A stretch of 64,000 nucleotides of DNA. It comes from Thauera butanivorans NBRC 103042. GTDB lineage: Bacteria; Pseudomonadota; Gammaproteobacteria; Burkholderiales; Rhodocyclaceae. Location: positions 62,001 through 126,000 of the forward strand of contig NZ_BCUG01000015.1 of NCBI RefSeq assembly GCF_001591165.1, read 5' to 3'. A model generated the notes under the pieces. It did no database searches. It was not told the origin of the DNA and worked only from the letters and a program-made list of their open reading frames with translations. Every line of letters starts with the position of its first letter. The stretch's first letter is position 1. The translations under genes were made by a program, and so were the position numbers. Below, piece by piece: positions 1 through 8,891 of this stretch.

Positions 1-1
1 G

Positions 2-997
2 CTGGCCGCCACCCGCGATGCCAGCCACGCCAGCCTGGCCGCGACCCGCTTCGACCGCGACGCCGCACGGCTGTCGATGGCGGCCAACGTCGCCACCCTG
101 TGGTTCCAGACCCTCGCCCTCGACGAGCGCATCGACATCGCCCGCCAGAACCTGGCGATCGCCGAACGCGTGCTGAAAGTCGTCCAGGCACGCTACGACA
201 ACGGCGCCGCCTCGGCGCTGGAGCTCAGCCAGCAGCGCAGCACCGTGCTGAACCAGCGTAAGGCCATCGAACCGCTGGAAGTCACCGCGCGCCAGACCCG
301 CTCGGCACTCGCCATCCTGCTCGGCCGCAGCCCGCAGGCCGGCTTCATCCAGGGCGAGCGGCTGGCACAGCTGCAGGTTCCGGAAGTCGCCGCCGGGCTG
401 CCTTCGGAGCTCCTGCTGCGCCGCCCCGACCTCGCCTCCAGCGAAGCCCGGCTCGCCGCCGCCGCCGCCAACCTGGCCGCCGCCCGCGCGGCGCTGCTGC
501 CCAGCATCAGCCTGTCGGCCGGCGCCAGTGCCGCCAGCGCCGAGCTGCTGTCGCTGTCCGGCCACAACAGCGTGCTGTCGCTGTCCGGTTCGCTGCTGCA
601 GACCATCTTCGACGGCGGCCGCCTCGCCGCCGACGTCGACATCCAGCGTTCGCGCCAGCGCGAACTGGTCGAAACCCACCGGCAGACGGTGCTGGCCGCG
701 CTGAAGGAAGTCGAGGACGCGCTCGCCAACGCCGTCCGCGACGCCAACCAGGAAAGCGCCCAGCGCGAAATCCTCGCCGAAGCCCAGCGCAGCCTGCGCC
801 TGGCCGAACTGCGCTACCGCGAAGGCGCCGACGGCCTGCTGACGGTGCTGGACGCACAGCGCGCGCTGTTCTCGGCGCAGGACCAGCTGGCGCAATTGCG
901 GCTGACAAGGCTGACGGACGCGGTTAACCTCTACCGCGTCCTGGGCGGCGGCTGGAACATGCCGGAAACGCCCGCTGCCGCCCACACCGCAGGCTGA
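2..997 (+). CDS. Outer-membrane efflux lipoprotein, NodT/OprM family (3' part)
   Basis: The reading frame is open from the first base of the window, so the N-terminus (signal, lipobox, first repeat) lies upstream; about 331 codons are seen. It is the outer-membrane channel of a tripartite RND-type pump, exporting drugs, dyes or metals through the periplasm. Visible support is the long alpha-helical stretches rich in Ala/Leu/Glu/Arg, an LLRRPDL segment, LLQTIFDGGRLAAD, and the late EGADGLLTVLDAQRALFSAQ segment, all typical of TolC-like OEP repeats of this family. An internal ATG at 77 is inside the conserved domain and is not the start. The pump's inner-membrane and adaptor genes are presumably upstream. 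Family is confident, substrate unknown. Confidence 0.85.
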   Translation: MAATRDASHASLAATRFDRDAARLSMAANVATLWFQTLALDERIDIARQNLAIAERVLKVVQARYDNGAASALELSQQRSTVLNQRKAIEPLEVTARQTRSALAILLGRSPQAGFIQGERLAQLQVPEVAAGLPSELLLRRPDLASSEARLAAAAANLAAARAALLPSISLSAGASAASAELLSLSGHNSVLSLSGSLLQTIFDGGRLAADVDIQRSRQRELVETHRQTVLAALKEVEDALANAVRDANQESAQREILAEAQRSLRLAELRYREGADGLLTVLDAQRALFSAQDQLAQLRLTRLTDAVNLYRVLGGGWNMPETPAAAHTAG

Positions 998-1005
998 ACC
1001 GACCG

Positions 1006-2100
1006 ATGCCCACCCCGCTGCCCAAGCTGAGCGCCATTCCGCAGGAGATCGCCGCCGTCGGCGACTACGCAGCCCAGGCCCGCGCCCGGGTGGATGACAA
1101 CGCCTGGGCCTACATCGGCAGCGGCGCCGCCGACGAGATCACGTTGCGCGACAACCGCGCCGCCTTCGACCGCATCCCGCTGCACGGGCGGGTGCTGGCC
1201 GACGTGCGCGGCGGCCACACCCGGCTCGAACTGCTCGGCCACAGCCTCGCCCACCCCATCCTGCTGGCGCCGGTGGCCTACCAGAAGCTCGCCCATCCTG
1301 CCGGCGAAACCGGCACCGTACAGGCCGCCGCGGCGCTGGACGCCTGCATGGTGGTCAGCACGCTGGCGAGCTGCACGCTCGAAGACATCGCCCGCCACGC
1401 CGCCGGCCCGCTGTGGTTCCAGCTCTACGTGCAGCCCGACGCCGGCTTCAACCGCCACCTGATCGAACGTGCCGAAGCCGCCGGCTATTCGGCCCTGCTC
1501 ATCACCGTCGACGCCCCGGTCGCCGGCGCGCGCAACCGCGAGCACCGCGCCGGCTTCCATCTGCCGGCCGGCATCGACGCCGCCAACCTGCGCGGCATGC
1601 CGCAGCCCGCCACGCCGCCGCTGCCGGCCGGCGGCAGCCAGGTATTCGACCGCCTGATGGCGCACGCCCCCACCTGGAAGGATCTCGACGCCCTGCGCGC
1701 CGCCACCCGCCTGCCGGTGATCCTGAAAGGCGTCATGCACCCCGACGACGCCGCACTGGCCGTCGCCGCCGGCATCGACGGCATCGTCGTCTCCAACCAC
1801 GGCGGCCGCACGCTCGACACCCAGCCCGCCACCATCGACGCCCTGCCTGCCATCGCCGACCGCGTCGGCGGCGCCGTGCCGCTGCTGCTCGACGGCGGCA
1901 TCCGCCGCGGCACCGACATCGTCAAGGCGATCGCCCGCGGCGCCGACGCCGTCATGATCGGCCGCGCCTGGCTGCACGCCCTCGCCGCCGCCGGCCCGCT
2001 CGGCGTCGCCCACGTGCTGCGCCTGCTGCGCGACGAGCTCGAGATCGCGATGGCGCTCACCGGCTGCGCCACGCTGGCGGACATCCGGCGCCAGGGCTGA
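1006..2100 (+). CDS. FMN-dependent alpha-hydroxy-acid oxidase/dehydrogenase
   Basis: A 364-residue protein of the glycolate oxidase / lactate dehydrogenase (LldD, lactate oxidase) family, which oxidises 2-hydroxy acids to 2-oxo acids with FMN. Seen: an N-terminal WAYIGSGAADEITLRDN segment, the FMN-binding core LLAPVAYQKLAHPAGE, WFQLYV, and the active-site SNHGGRTLD motif near residue 263 followed by LLLDGGIRRGTDIVKAIARGADAVMIGR. Length is normal for the family. It starts 8 bases after the efflux gene, so it may be co-transcribed with it although function looks unrelated. The motifs do not separate lactate, glycolate or mandelate as substrate. Confidence 0.85.
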   Translation: MPTPLPKLSAIPQEIAAVGDYAAQARARVDDNAWAYIGSGAADEITLRDNRAAFDRIPLHGRVLADVRGGHTRLELLGHSLAHPILLAPVAYQKLAHPAGETGTVQAAAALDACMVVSTLASCTLEDIARHAAGPLWFQLYVQPDAGFNRHLIERAEAAGYSALLITVDAPVAGARNREHRAGFHLPAGIDAANLRGMPQPATPPLPAGGSQVFDRLMAHAPTWKDLDALRAATRLPVILKGVMHPDDAALAVAAGIDGIVVSNHGGRTLDTQPATIDALPAIADRVGGAVPLLLDGGIRRGTDIVKAIARGADAVMIGRAWLHALAAAGPLGVAHVLRLLRDELEIAMALTGCATLADIRRQG

Positions 2101-2342
2101 CACGCCCCGGGCTGACCGCCCGCGGGCTCAGCTTGATCCGGCGCCTTTGCGGCAACCCTGCACACACGTCCCGTACGTCCAGCAGTTCCCCTCCGGCGGC
2201 CGTGCTCCACCGCAGCCATGCCTTTCCGAGGCGATGAACGATCCGGCTCGAACAGCCACACATTCGTCATATATGTTTCATCGCCGCAACAAAACTGAAG
2301 ACAAGCCCGTCACAAAAACGAACAAATCTTTGCAAAGCTTGT
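2101..2342. other. Gene-free stretch upstream of the first TonB receptor
   Basis: Between the oxidase stop and the Fur-box-like element I see no convincing coding frame, RNA or strong terminator. The 3' half becomes noticeably AT-richer (from about 2255), as expected for a regulated promoter region in this GC-rich genome. A TTGCAA at about 2332 could serve as a -35 element. Confidence 0.4.
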
Positions 2343-2362
2343 TACGAATCATTATTGTTCGC
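2343..2362 (+). promoter_or_regulatory. Fur-box-like operator before TonB receptor 1
   Basis: The element TACGAATCATTATTGTTCGC matches the AATnATTAT core of the Fur 7-1-7 consensus (TGATAATnATTATCA) but has degenerate outer bases. It lies about 105 bases before the chosen ATG at 2466 in an AT-rich patch. The same kind of element sits before other iron genes in this window, which supports the call more than its match alone. Confidence 0.5.
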
Positions 2363-2465
2363 AGAAATTTGCCAAATCGTAGCCAGCCACCTGCAGCGTA
2401 AGTCCTCTTATGTGCGAGTCAGGAAGCCAGCCAACTTTCCCGACATCAACCAAGGACTTCGTTTC

Positions 2466-4862
2466 ATGGCACATACTGGAACTCCGCGCCTGCGGCGCAC
2501 TGCCCTGCTGATCGGCCTGGTCTTCCCTGCCGGCGCAGCCTTCGCCCAGGAGCAACAGCTCGGCTCGGTGGTGGTCAGCGCGACCGGCTTCGAACAGAAG
2601 ATCACCGACGCGCCAGCCAGCATTTCGGTCGTCACCCAGGAAGAACTCGCCAGGAAGCCCTACATGAGCCTGATCGACGCGGTGCGCGATCTGGAAGGCG
2701 TGGACGTCGGCGAAACTTCGGACAAGACCGGCCAGAAGACCATCAGCATGCGCGGCATGGGTTCGGAGTACACGCTGGTCCTGGTCGACGGCAAGCGCCA
2801 GAACAACCACGGCGACATCTATCCCAACAACTTCGGCGGCAACCAGTTCAATCACATCCCGCCGCTGGACGCGATCGAGCGCATCGAAGTCATCCGCGGC
2901 CCGGCCTCGACGCTGTATGGCGCCGACGCGATGGGCGGCGTCATCAACATCATCACGAAGAAAGACATCGCGAAATGGACCGGCTCGGTCACGGTCGGCC
3001 GCAGCTTCCAGTCCGACAACGATTTCGGCGACGACACCACCACCGACTTCGCCATCCGCGGCCCGATCCTGCCCGGCAAGCTCGGCGTGGCCCTGCGCGG
3101 CAGCTACTACGACCGCGAATCCTCCACCCCCGAATATGCCCCGTCGGTCGCCCCCGATGGCACGGTTCACCCTCGTAGTCTGGGCTTCGGCGGTGGCGGC
3201 AAGACCGTCGACAACACCAACCAGGCCTATGGCATCAGCCTGTTCTTCACGCCGGACGAGCGCCAGCGCATCACTTTCGACTACGACATCTCCAGGCAAA
3301 AGTACGACAACAAGCCCGTCGTCGATCCCGTTACCGGAAGGACCAGCTTCCCGCTCGGCACGGTGGACAGCATCAATACCATCTGGCAGGCAGGGAACTA
3401 CTGCCAGGGCGCCAGCGGCAACAATGCCGGTGCGTGCGCAAACAACGGCGGCACCTGGAGCCGCCGCGCCAACCCACAGGTCGGATACGTCGACGAGCAG
3501 AAGTTCACCCGCGACGCCTGGTCCCTGACCCATGAAGGCAAGTGGGATTTCGGCAACAGCTTCATCTCGCTGTCCTACGTCGAAACCGACAACAAGGGCC
3601 GCACCCTGCCCTTCACCGTGGCCGAACGGCAACAACTGCTGGCGATGTTCGACGGCACCGGCGCCTGGGCCGGCATGAGCGAGGCAGAACGCAAGGCTGC
3701 CGCCGAAGCCGCCTTCCTGCCGCGCTCGAAACGTGTCATGCAGAGCAACCAATACACGCTGGACGCCAGGCTGGACATTCCGCTGCAGAATCTCGCGGGT
3801 GAGCACCTGCTGGTCGTCGGCGGCCAGGTCATCGACGGCGAACTGAAGGATGGCGTGTTCGGCCTGGAGTCCGGCACCTCGGGCAAGGTCCAGGACCACA
3901 AGATGTGGTCGCTGTTCCTCGAGGACAACTGGATGGCGACCGAAGCCTTCACGCTGACCGCCGGCATCCGCTACGACGATCACGATGTGTTCGGCAACCA
4001 GGTTTCGCCGCGCCTCTATGGCATCTACAACCTCGACCCGCAATGGACCCTGAAGGGCGGCGTCAGCACCGGCTTCAAGACGCCCAAGACCACCGACCTT
4101 TACGACGGCATCCGCGGCTTCGGCAACCAGGGCACCTCGCCGCAGTTCGGCAACCCCGACCTGGAACCGGAAACCAGCCGCAATACCGAACTGGCGGTGT
4201 ACTGGAACCATCCGGCCGGCCACAGCTTCAACGCTACCGTGTTCCACAACGACTTCAAGGATAAGATTTCCAGCCAGCCTTGCGGCCCCGGCACCGGGCT
4301 GGAGTGCTCCGGCACCGGCGACTACGCCGATCTGGGCTACACCACGGCCTCGAAGAGCACCAACATCGACAAGGTCGTGATCCAGGGCGTGGAACTGGCC
4401 GGTCGCTGGCAGATCTCGCCTGCCTGGGCGCTGCGCGGCAACTACACCTACACCGACAGCGAGCAGAAGAGCGGCGCCAACAAGGGGCGGCCGCTGAACC
4501 AGACGGCGAAGCACATGATGAACACCACGCTGGACTGGCAGGCGATGGACAAGCTCAACATCTTCCTGACCATGGAGGCACGTTCGAAGCGCTACCGCGG
4601 CGTGATCAACAACAAGGAAGCACACTACAAGGATTACGAAGTCTTCCACTTGGGCGCGAGCTACCACGTGACCAAGAACGTCACCATCAACGGCCGCATC
4701 AACAATCTGCTGGACGAGGACTTCACCACCTACAAGACCGATTTCATCGAGTGCACCAGCGGCAACTCGTGCATCAACGGCTGGCAGCCCAGCTACCTCG
4801 ACGACTTCAACAACAAGGACAAGGCGCGCAACTTCTGGATCAGCCTCAACGCCCGCTTCTGA
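2466..4862 (+). CDS. TonB-dependent siderophore receptor (FepA/CirA-like), paralog 1
   Basis: A 798-residue outer-membrane receptor, probably for a ferric catecholate siderophore. The start at 2466 is chosen because an AAGGA lies about 9 bases upstream and the protein then opens with a clear signal peptide ending AFAQE; the frame also stays open upstream. Seen: a plug domain (VVVSATGFEQKITDAPASIS; IERIEVIRGPASTLYGADAMGGVINIITKK) and a 22-strand-type barrel ending in aromatic F (WISLNARF). Several paired cysteines occur in predicted external loops. It begins with almost the same leader and TonB-box region as the next gene, so the two are tandem paralogs. A strong terminator follows. Siderophore identity cannot be read from sequence. 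Confidence 0.88.
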   Translation: MAHTGTPRLRRTALLIGLVFPAGAAFAQEQQLGSVVVSATGFEQKITDAPASISVVTQEELARKPYMSLIDAVRDLEGVDVGETSDKTGQKTISMRGMGSEYTLVLVDGKRQNNHGDIYPNNFGGNQFNHIPPLDAIERIEVIRGPASTLYGADAMGGVINIITKKDIAKWTGSVTVGRSFQSDNDFGDDTTTDFAIRGPILPGKLGVALRGSYYDRESSTPEYAPSVAPDGTVHPRSLGFGGGGKTVDNTNQAYGISLFFTPDERQRITFDYDISRQKYDNKPVVDPVTGRTSFPLGTVDSINTIWQAGNYCQGASGNNAGACANNGGTWSRRANPQVGYVDEQKFTRDAWSLTHEGKWDFGNSFISLSYVETDNKGRTLPFTVAERQQLLAMFDGTGAWAGMSEAERKAAAEAAFLPRSKRVMQSNQYTLDARLDIPLQNLAGEHLLVVGGQVIDGELKDGVFGLESGTSGKVQDHKMWSLFLEDNWMATEAFTLTAGIRYDDHDVFGNQVSPRLYGIYNLDPQWTLKGGVSTGFKTPKTTDLYDGIRGFGNQGTSPQFGNPDLEPETSRNTELAVYWNHPAGHSFNATVFHNDFKDKISSQPCGPGTGLECSGTGDYADLGYTTASKSTNIDKVVIQGVELAGRWQISPAWALRGNYTYTDSEQKSGANKGRPLNQTAKHMMNTTLDWQAMDKLNIFLTMEARSKRYRGVINNKEAHYKDYEVFHLGASYHVTKNVTINGRINNLLDEDFTTYKTDFIECTSGNSCINGWQPSYLDDFNNKDKARNFWISLNARF

Positions 4863-4886
4863 TCAGGGCATTTCCCCCGCAACGGC

Positions 4887-4921
4887 GGGCTGCACCGGCT
4901 TTCGGTGCAGCCCGTTTTTTT
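4887..4921 (+). terminator. Rho-independent terminator after TonB receptor 1
   Basis: An 11-bp GC-rich stem (GGGCTGCACCG paired with CGGTGCAGCCC, short GCTTT-type loop) is followed by a run of T at 4915-4921. It separates the two tandem receptor genes into independent transcripts. Confidence 0.9.
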
Positions 4922-5021
4922 CGTTTCGGCCGTCGGTGCGTCGCCCTTTCCGGCATCGGCAGACATGACGAACAGAGCCGGAATGGCTCCAGATTGCAAG
5001 AACCATTGCGATATTGAAACA

Positions 5022-5046
5022 ACTGATACAAATCATTATCATTCGC
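5022..5046 (+). promoter_or_regulatory. Fur box before TonB receptor 2
   Basis: The stretch ACTGATACAAATCATTATC contains a perfect AATCATTATC half of the classical 19-bp Fur box, and continues into a further ATTCGC hexamer. It sits about 100 bases before the ATG at 5145, in an AT-rich segment after the terminator of the previous gene. Confidence 0.75.
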
Positions 5047-5144
5047 CAGGTTTTCTCCAGAACAAGCCTACCCCGCCTGACGGATGAGCACACCGTGCGC
5101 TGGCGGGAGGCCGGATCATTCCTTCCACATAAAGGACCCGCTTC

Positions 5145-7307
5145 ATGCCACACACCGCGATACCACGCCTTCGGCGCACCGCCCTGCTACTGGCCCTCGG
5201 GCTTTCATCCAGCGCGACATTCGCCCAGGAACAGCAGCTCGGTTCGGTGGTCGTTTCCGCCTCGGGCTTCGAACAGGACCTGAAAGAGGCGCCGGCGTCG
5301 ATCTCGGTCGTCACCCGGCAGGACCTGGAAACCAAGCAGTTCCGCGATCTGGCCGAAGCCCTGCAGGATGTCGAAGGCATCGACGTGCGCGGCAGCACCG
5401 GCAAGACCGGCGGCCTCAACATCAGCATCCGCGGCATGCCCAGCGACTACACGCTGATCCTGATCGACGGCCGCCGACAGAACGTGGCCGGCGATGTCAC
5501 ACCCAACGGCTTCGGCGACGCGCTGACCAGCTTCATCCCGCCGCTGTCGGCCATCGAGCGCATCGAGGTCATCCGCGGCCCGATGTCCACGCTGTACGGC
5601 TCCGACGCCATGGGCGGCGTGGTCAACATCATCACACGCAAGGTCGCGCAGGAATGGAGCGGTTCGCTGGGGCTCGAAGCCAGCTTCCCCGAGGACAATG
5701 ACTGGGGCAAATCGCAGAAGCTCAACCTGTATGCGAACGGTCCGATCGTCCAGGACCTGCTGGGCATTGCAGTGCGCGGCAGCACCTTCCATCGCGGCGA
5801 AACCGAGCGCATTCGCGCGGCCAGCGGCAACGCGCGCGACCCGGCGCCGGCCAAGAGCCGCCAGCACAGCGTCGGCACCCGCCTGACGCTGACGCCGAAC
5901 AAGAGCAACGACATCTGGCTCGACCTCGATCAATCCAGCACCTGGTACGACAATGAGGATTGCCGGCTCGGCGGGCGTGATTTCCTGCAGAGCAACTGCA
6001 TCACGCCGAATACGACGGTGACCGGTTACAAGGACTACATGCGCATCGAGCGCGAACAAGTCGCGATCGGCCATAGCAGCCGCCTGTCCTTCGGCCTGCT
6101 CGAATCGAGCCTGATGCGCACCACCACCGAAACCAAGGGCCGTACCATTCCGACCGCCTCGCGCCCCAGCGGCGATCCCCAGATCGGCGCGGATCGCACC
6201 TTGGAAACCGTGAATACGGTTTTCGACACCAAGCTGGTCGCGCCGCTCGGCGAATCGCATGTGGCAACCGTCGGCGGCCAGTGGTGGAAAGCCGAGTTGA
6301 CCGACCGCCTGCTGCCCGACGATCACGAACAGAAGATGTGGTCGTTGTTCGTCGAGGACGAATGGCGCCTCGCCGACAACCTCGCCGCCACCTTCGGCGC
6401 GCGCTACGACCACCATGACGCATTTGGCGGCGAAGTCAGCCCGCGCGCCTATCTGGTCTGGAACGCGACGTCGAACTGGACCGTGAAGGGCGGCGTCAGC
6501 CAGGGCTTCAAGGCGCCCCGCCTCAACCAGTTGATCGACGGCGTCAGCGGCATCAGCGGACAGGGCACCTCGATCAGCATCGGCAACCCGAACCTGAAGC
6601 CGGAAACCAGCACCAGTACCGAACTCGGCGTGCTGTTCGACAACCAGCAGAACCTGAGTGCCTCAGCAACGCTGTTCCACAACAAGATCGAGGACAAGAT
6701 CAGCAGCGGCGGCGACTGCTCGGTCAACTTCATCTCGAGCTGCGTCGCCAATCCGGATGCAACCTATTCGATCAACAACGACGAGGCAAAGACCTGGGGT
6801 GTCGAGCTCACGTCCCGCATCGTGCTGGCACCGCGCTGGCTGCTGAGCCTGAACTACACCTGGACCGACAGCGAGATCAAGCAGAACGGGCGCAAGAACG
6901 GCAAGCTCAGCGACACCGCCAAGCACATCGCCAACGCACAGCTGCGCTGGGACACGACCGACAAGCTGAGCCTGTGGGCACGCGGGGAGTACCGCGGCAA
7001 GAGCCGCCGCTTCGATGGTGACCCCTCCGGCTTCTCGGGCAACACGCTGAGGGAGTATCAGGCGCTCGGCGACCTCAAGGGCTACTCGCTGTTCCATGTG
7101 GGCGGTTCGTACAAGCTCGCCAGCAACGTGACGGTCAACGCCAACATCTTCAACCTGCTCGACAAGGACTTCACCAAGTACAAGACCTGGACGAACGTGA
7201 ATGGCATCGAACAGCTTGGCAGCGACTACTACACGACTGCGGCATCGACGAGGGGAACCGTGACTGCCGGCCGCACCCTCTGGATTTCCGCGAACATCGA
7301 TTTCTGA
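5145..7307 (+). CDS. TonB-dependent siderophore receptor (FepA/CirA-like), paralog 2
   Basis: A 720-residue outer-membrane receptor with signal peptide (ending TFAQE), plug (VVVSASGFEQDLKEAPASIS; RGMPSDYTLILIDGRRQN; VIRGPMSTLYGSDAMGGVVN) and a barrel closing with LWISANIDF. AAAGGACC lies just before the ATG. Residues about 8-45 are nearly identical in pattern to paralog 1, showing tandem duplication followed by divergence of the loops. It is preceded by its own Fur box, so likely induced in iron starvation and used for a related but different ferric siderophore. TonB/ExbBD are not in this window. Confidence 0.88.
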   Translation: MPHTAIPRLRRTALLLALGLSSSATFAQEQQLGSVVVSASGFEQDLKEAPASISVVTRQDLETKQFRDLAEALQDVEGIDVRGSTGKTGGLNISIRGMPSDYTLILIDGRRQNVAGDVTPNGFGDALTSFIPPLSAIERIEVIRGPMSTLYGSDAMGGVVNIITRKVAQEWSGSLGLEASFPEDNDWGKSQKLNLYANGPIVQDLLGIAVRGSTFHRGETERIRAASGNARDPAPAKSRQHSVGTRLTLTPNKSNDIWLDLDQSSTWYDNEDCRLGGRDFLQSNCITPNTTVTGYKDYMRIEREQVAIGHSSRLSFGLLESSLMRTTTETKGRTIPTASRPSGDPQIGADRTLETVNTVFDTKLVAPLGESHVATVGGQWWKAELTDRLLPDDHEQKMWSLFVEDEWRLADNLAATFGARYDHHDAFGGEVSPRAYLVWNATSNWTVKGGVSQGFKAPRLNQLIDGVSGISGQGTSISIGNPNLKPETSTSTELGVLFDNQQNLSASATLFHNKIEDKISSGGDCSVNFISSCVANPDATYSINNDEAKTWGVELTSRIVLAPRWLLSLNYTWTDSEIKQNGRKNGKLSDTAKHIANAQLRWDTTDKLSLWARGEYRGKSRRFDGDPSGFSGNTLREYQALGDLKGYSLFHVGGSYKLASNVTVNANIFNLLDKDFTKYKTWTNVNGIEQLGSDYYTTAASTRGTVTAGRTLWISANIDF

Positions 7308-7315
7308 CCTGGCAC

Positions 7316-7342
7316 AGGCGCACCCCTCCTTGGTGTGCGCCT
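7316..7342 (+). terminator. Hairpin after TonB receptor 2 (weak terminator)
   Basis: AGGCGCAC pairs with GTGCGCCT around an 11-base loop, starting 9 bases after the stop codon. There is no T run, so it is either a rho-assisted terminator or an mRNA 3'-end stabiliser. The following 170 bases up to the Fur box hold no gene I can support. Confidence 0.45.
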
Positions 7343-7512
7343 CGCCGGCCGCATCATGTTCAGTGAGCCGTACTGGCCATGCGCCAGTGCGGCTTTCTTT
7401 CCTTACGAGGCAGAACGCAGCTTGTTTGCCGCGCTGACTTCGTCCGGCACACAGCGCTCCGATTTTTCACTCCGACGTACAAAAAACTACAACAAATTCA
7501 GAAAACCTTATT

Positions 7513-7531
7513 GTTGCGAATGATTATCAAC
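7513..7531 (+). promoter_or_regulatory. Fur box before the PepSY/reductase operon
   Basis: TGCGAATGATTATCA (7515-7529) matches the Fur 7-1-7 consensus at all but two positions and is the best match in the window. It lies about 90 bases upstream of the chosen start at 7618. Confidence 0.8.
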
Positions 7532-7617
7532 ATTAGAATCGCCGGTTCATGGTCCCGACATCCAGCGGCTACGTACACCGCATCGGGCATTCGAACCGAC
7601 GGAACCGCGCTTTACCG

Positions 7618-8325
7618 ATGCCGACCTCTCCCGACTCCCTGAGCCGCCGCACGCCCAGCGCAAGCTCCACTCCGGCGTCCGGCCACCAGGCCGTCGCCCG
7701 CCAGCAGGCCCGCCGCGGCAACTGGCTCAAGACGCTGCACCAATGGCACTGGATCAGCTCCGCGGTGTCGCTATTCGGCATGCTGATGTTCGCCATCACC
7801 GGCATCACGCTCAACCACTCCGGCGCCATCGAATCCAGGCCCGTCATCGAGACCCGCACGGCCGCCGTGCCCGACGCCGTGGCCGAAGCGCTGCGCCGGC
7901 TGGCGGCCGACGAGGATGCCCCGGCGGAGCGGCCGCTGCCCGCCGATGCCGCCGGCTGGGTGGCCGAAGCGCTGGGCATCCCGGTATCCGGCAAGGATGC
8001 GGAATGGTCGGAAGACGAGATCTACCTCGCCCTGCCACGCCCCGGCGGCGACGCCTGGCTGCGCCTCGACCTGCAGGGCGCCGAAGCGGAATACGAGCTC
8101 ACCGACCGCGGCTGGATCGCCTGGCTCAACGACCTGCACAAGGGGCGCAATTCCGGCGAGGCCTGGAGCTGGTTCATCGACATCTTCGCCGTGGCCTGTG
8201 TGGTGTTCTCGGTCACCGGCCTGCTGATCCTGCAGGTCCATGCCGCCAACCGTGCCTCGGTATGGCCCGTCGTCGGGCTCGGCATCGTACTGCCCACCGT
8301 GCTCATCCTGCTTTTCGTCCATTAA
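7618..8325 (+). CDS. PepSY-associated transmembrane protein
   Basis: A 235-residue inner-membrane protein. Seen: a Ser/Thr/Pro-rich N-terminal tail, the LKTLHQWHWISSAVSLFGMLMFAITGITLNH first helix with conserved His residues, a PepSY-like periplasmic region with WLRLDLQG, an LNDLHKGRNSGEAWSWFIDIFA segment and two C-terminal helices. PepSY-TM proteins near siderophore receptors are commonly linked to periplasmic or membrane reduction of ferric siderophores. The start at 7618 is chosen because an in-frame ATG at 7549 would sit almost inside the Fur-box promoter; the Shine-Dalgarno is weak in both cases. First gene of a likely five-gene operon ending at 11561. Confidence 0.8.
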   Translation: MPTSPDSLSRRTPSASSTPASGHQAVARQQARRGNWLKTLHQWHWISSAVSLFGMLMFAITGITLNHSGAIESRPVIETRTAAVPDAVAEALRRLAADEDAPAERPLPADAAGWVAEALGIPVSGKDAEWSEDEIYLALPRPGGDAWLRLDLQGAEAEYELTDRGWIAWLNDLHKGRNSGEAWSWFIDIFAVACVVFSVTGLLILQVHAANRASVWPVVGLGIVLPTVLILLFVH

Positions 8326-8344
8326 CCCCGCCCTGGAGTCACCC

Positions 8345-8857
8345 ATGCACAAACCCCTGTTCCTCGCCGTCGGCCTGCTCGCGGCGAGCTCCGCGTTCGC
8401 CGCCGGCATCGAGGTCGAGATCGAGTTGCCGCGCATCGACGTGTCGGACTACCGCCGCCCCTACGTCGCCGCCTGGCTGGAGCGCCCGGACAACTCGGTC
8501 GCCGCCAACCTGGCCGTGTGGTACGACGTCAAGATGCGCAACGCCGAAGGTGCCAAGTGGCTGAAGGACATGCGCCTGTGGTGGCGCCGCACCGGCCGCG
8601 ACCTGGAGCAGCCGGTCGACGGCGTGACCGCCGCCACCCGCAACCCCGGCGTGCACAAGCTCAGCTTCACCGAAGGCCAGGTGCCGCTCGGCAAGCTGGC
8701 GGCCGGCGAGTACCGCCTCGTCGTCGAAGCCTCGCGCGAGCACGGCGGCCGCGAAGTCGTGACCGTGCCGCTGCAATGGCCGCCCGCTTCGGCCACCCGC
8801 AACGAAGTGCGCGGCGAGCACGAACTCGGCACCATCGCCGTCCAGCTCAAGCCCTGA
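8345..8857 (+). CDS. DUF2271 family periplasmic protein
   Basis: A 170-residue exported protein with signal peptide (AASSAFAAG) and a beta-rich body: IEVEIELPRI, YVAAWLE, AVWYDVKM, WLKDMRLWWRRTGR. This matches DUF2271 proteins, which recur beside PepSY and DUF4198 genes in iron-regulated loci. Start at 8345 follows GGAG at good spacing, 19 bases after the PepSY stop. Biochemical role is not known to me; a part in handling reduced iron or siderophore in the periplasm is inferred from neighbours only. Confidence 0.75.
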   Translation: MHKPLFLAVGLLAASSAFAAGIEVEIELPRIDVSDYRRPYVAAWLERPDNSVAANLAVWYDVKMRNAEGAKWLKDMRLWWRRTGRDLEQPVDGVTAATRNPGVHKLSFTEGQVPLGKLAAGEYRLVVEASREHGGREVVTVPLQWPPASATRNEVRGEHELGTIAVQLKP

Positions 8858-8891
8858 TCCATCCGCCATCCGACCCGAGGAGAGAAATCCC

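Noticed and set aside
2352-4667. A 771-codon minus frame opposite TonB receptor 1
   Set aside because: Val/Ala/Asp/Gly-rich antisense shadow; the receptor has signal peptide, plug and barrel end.
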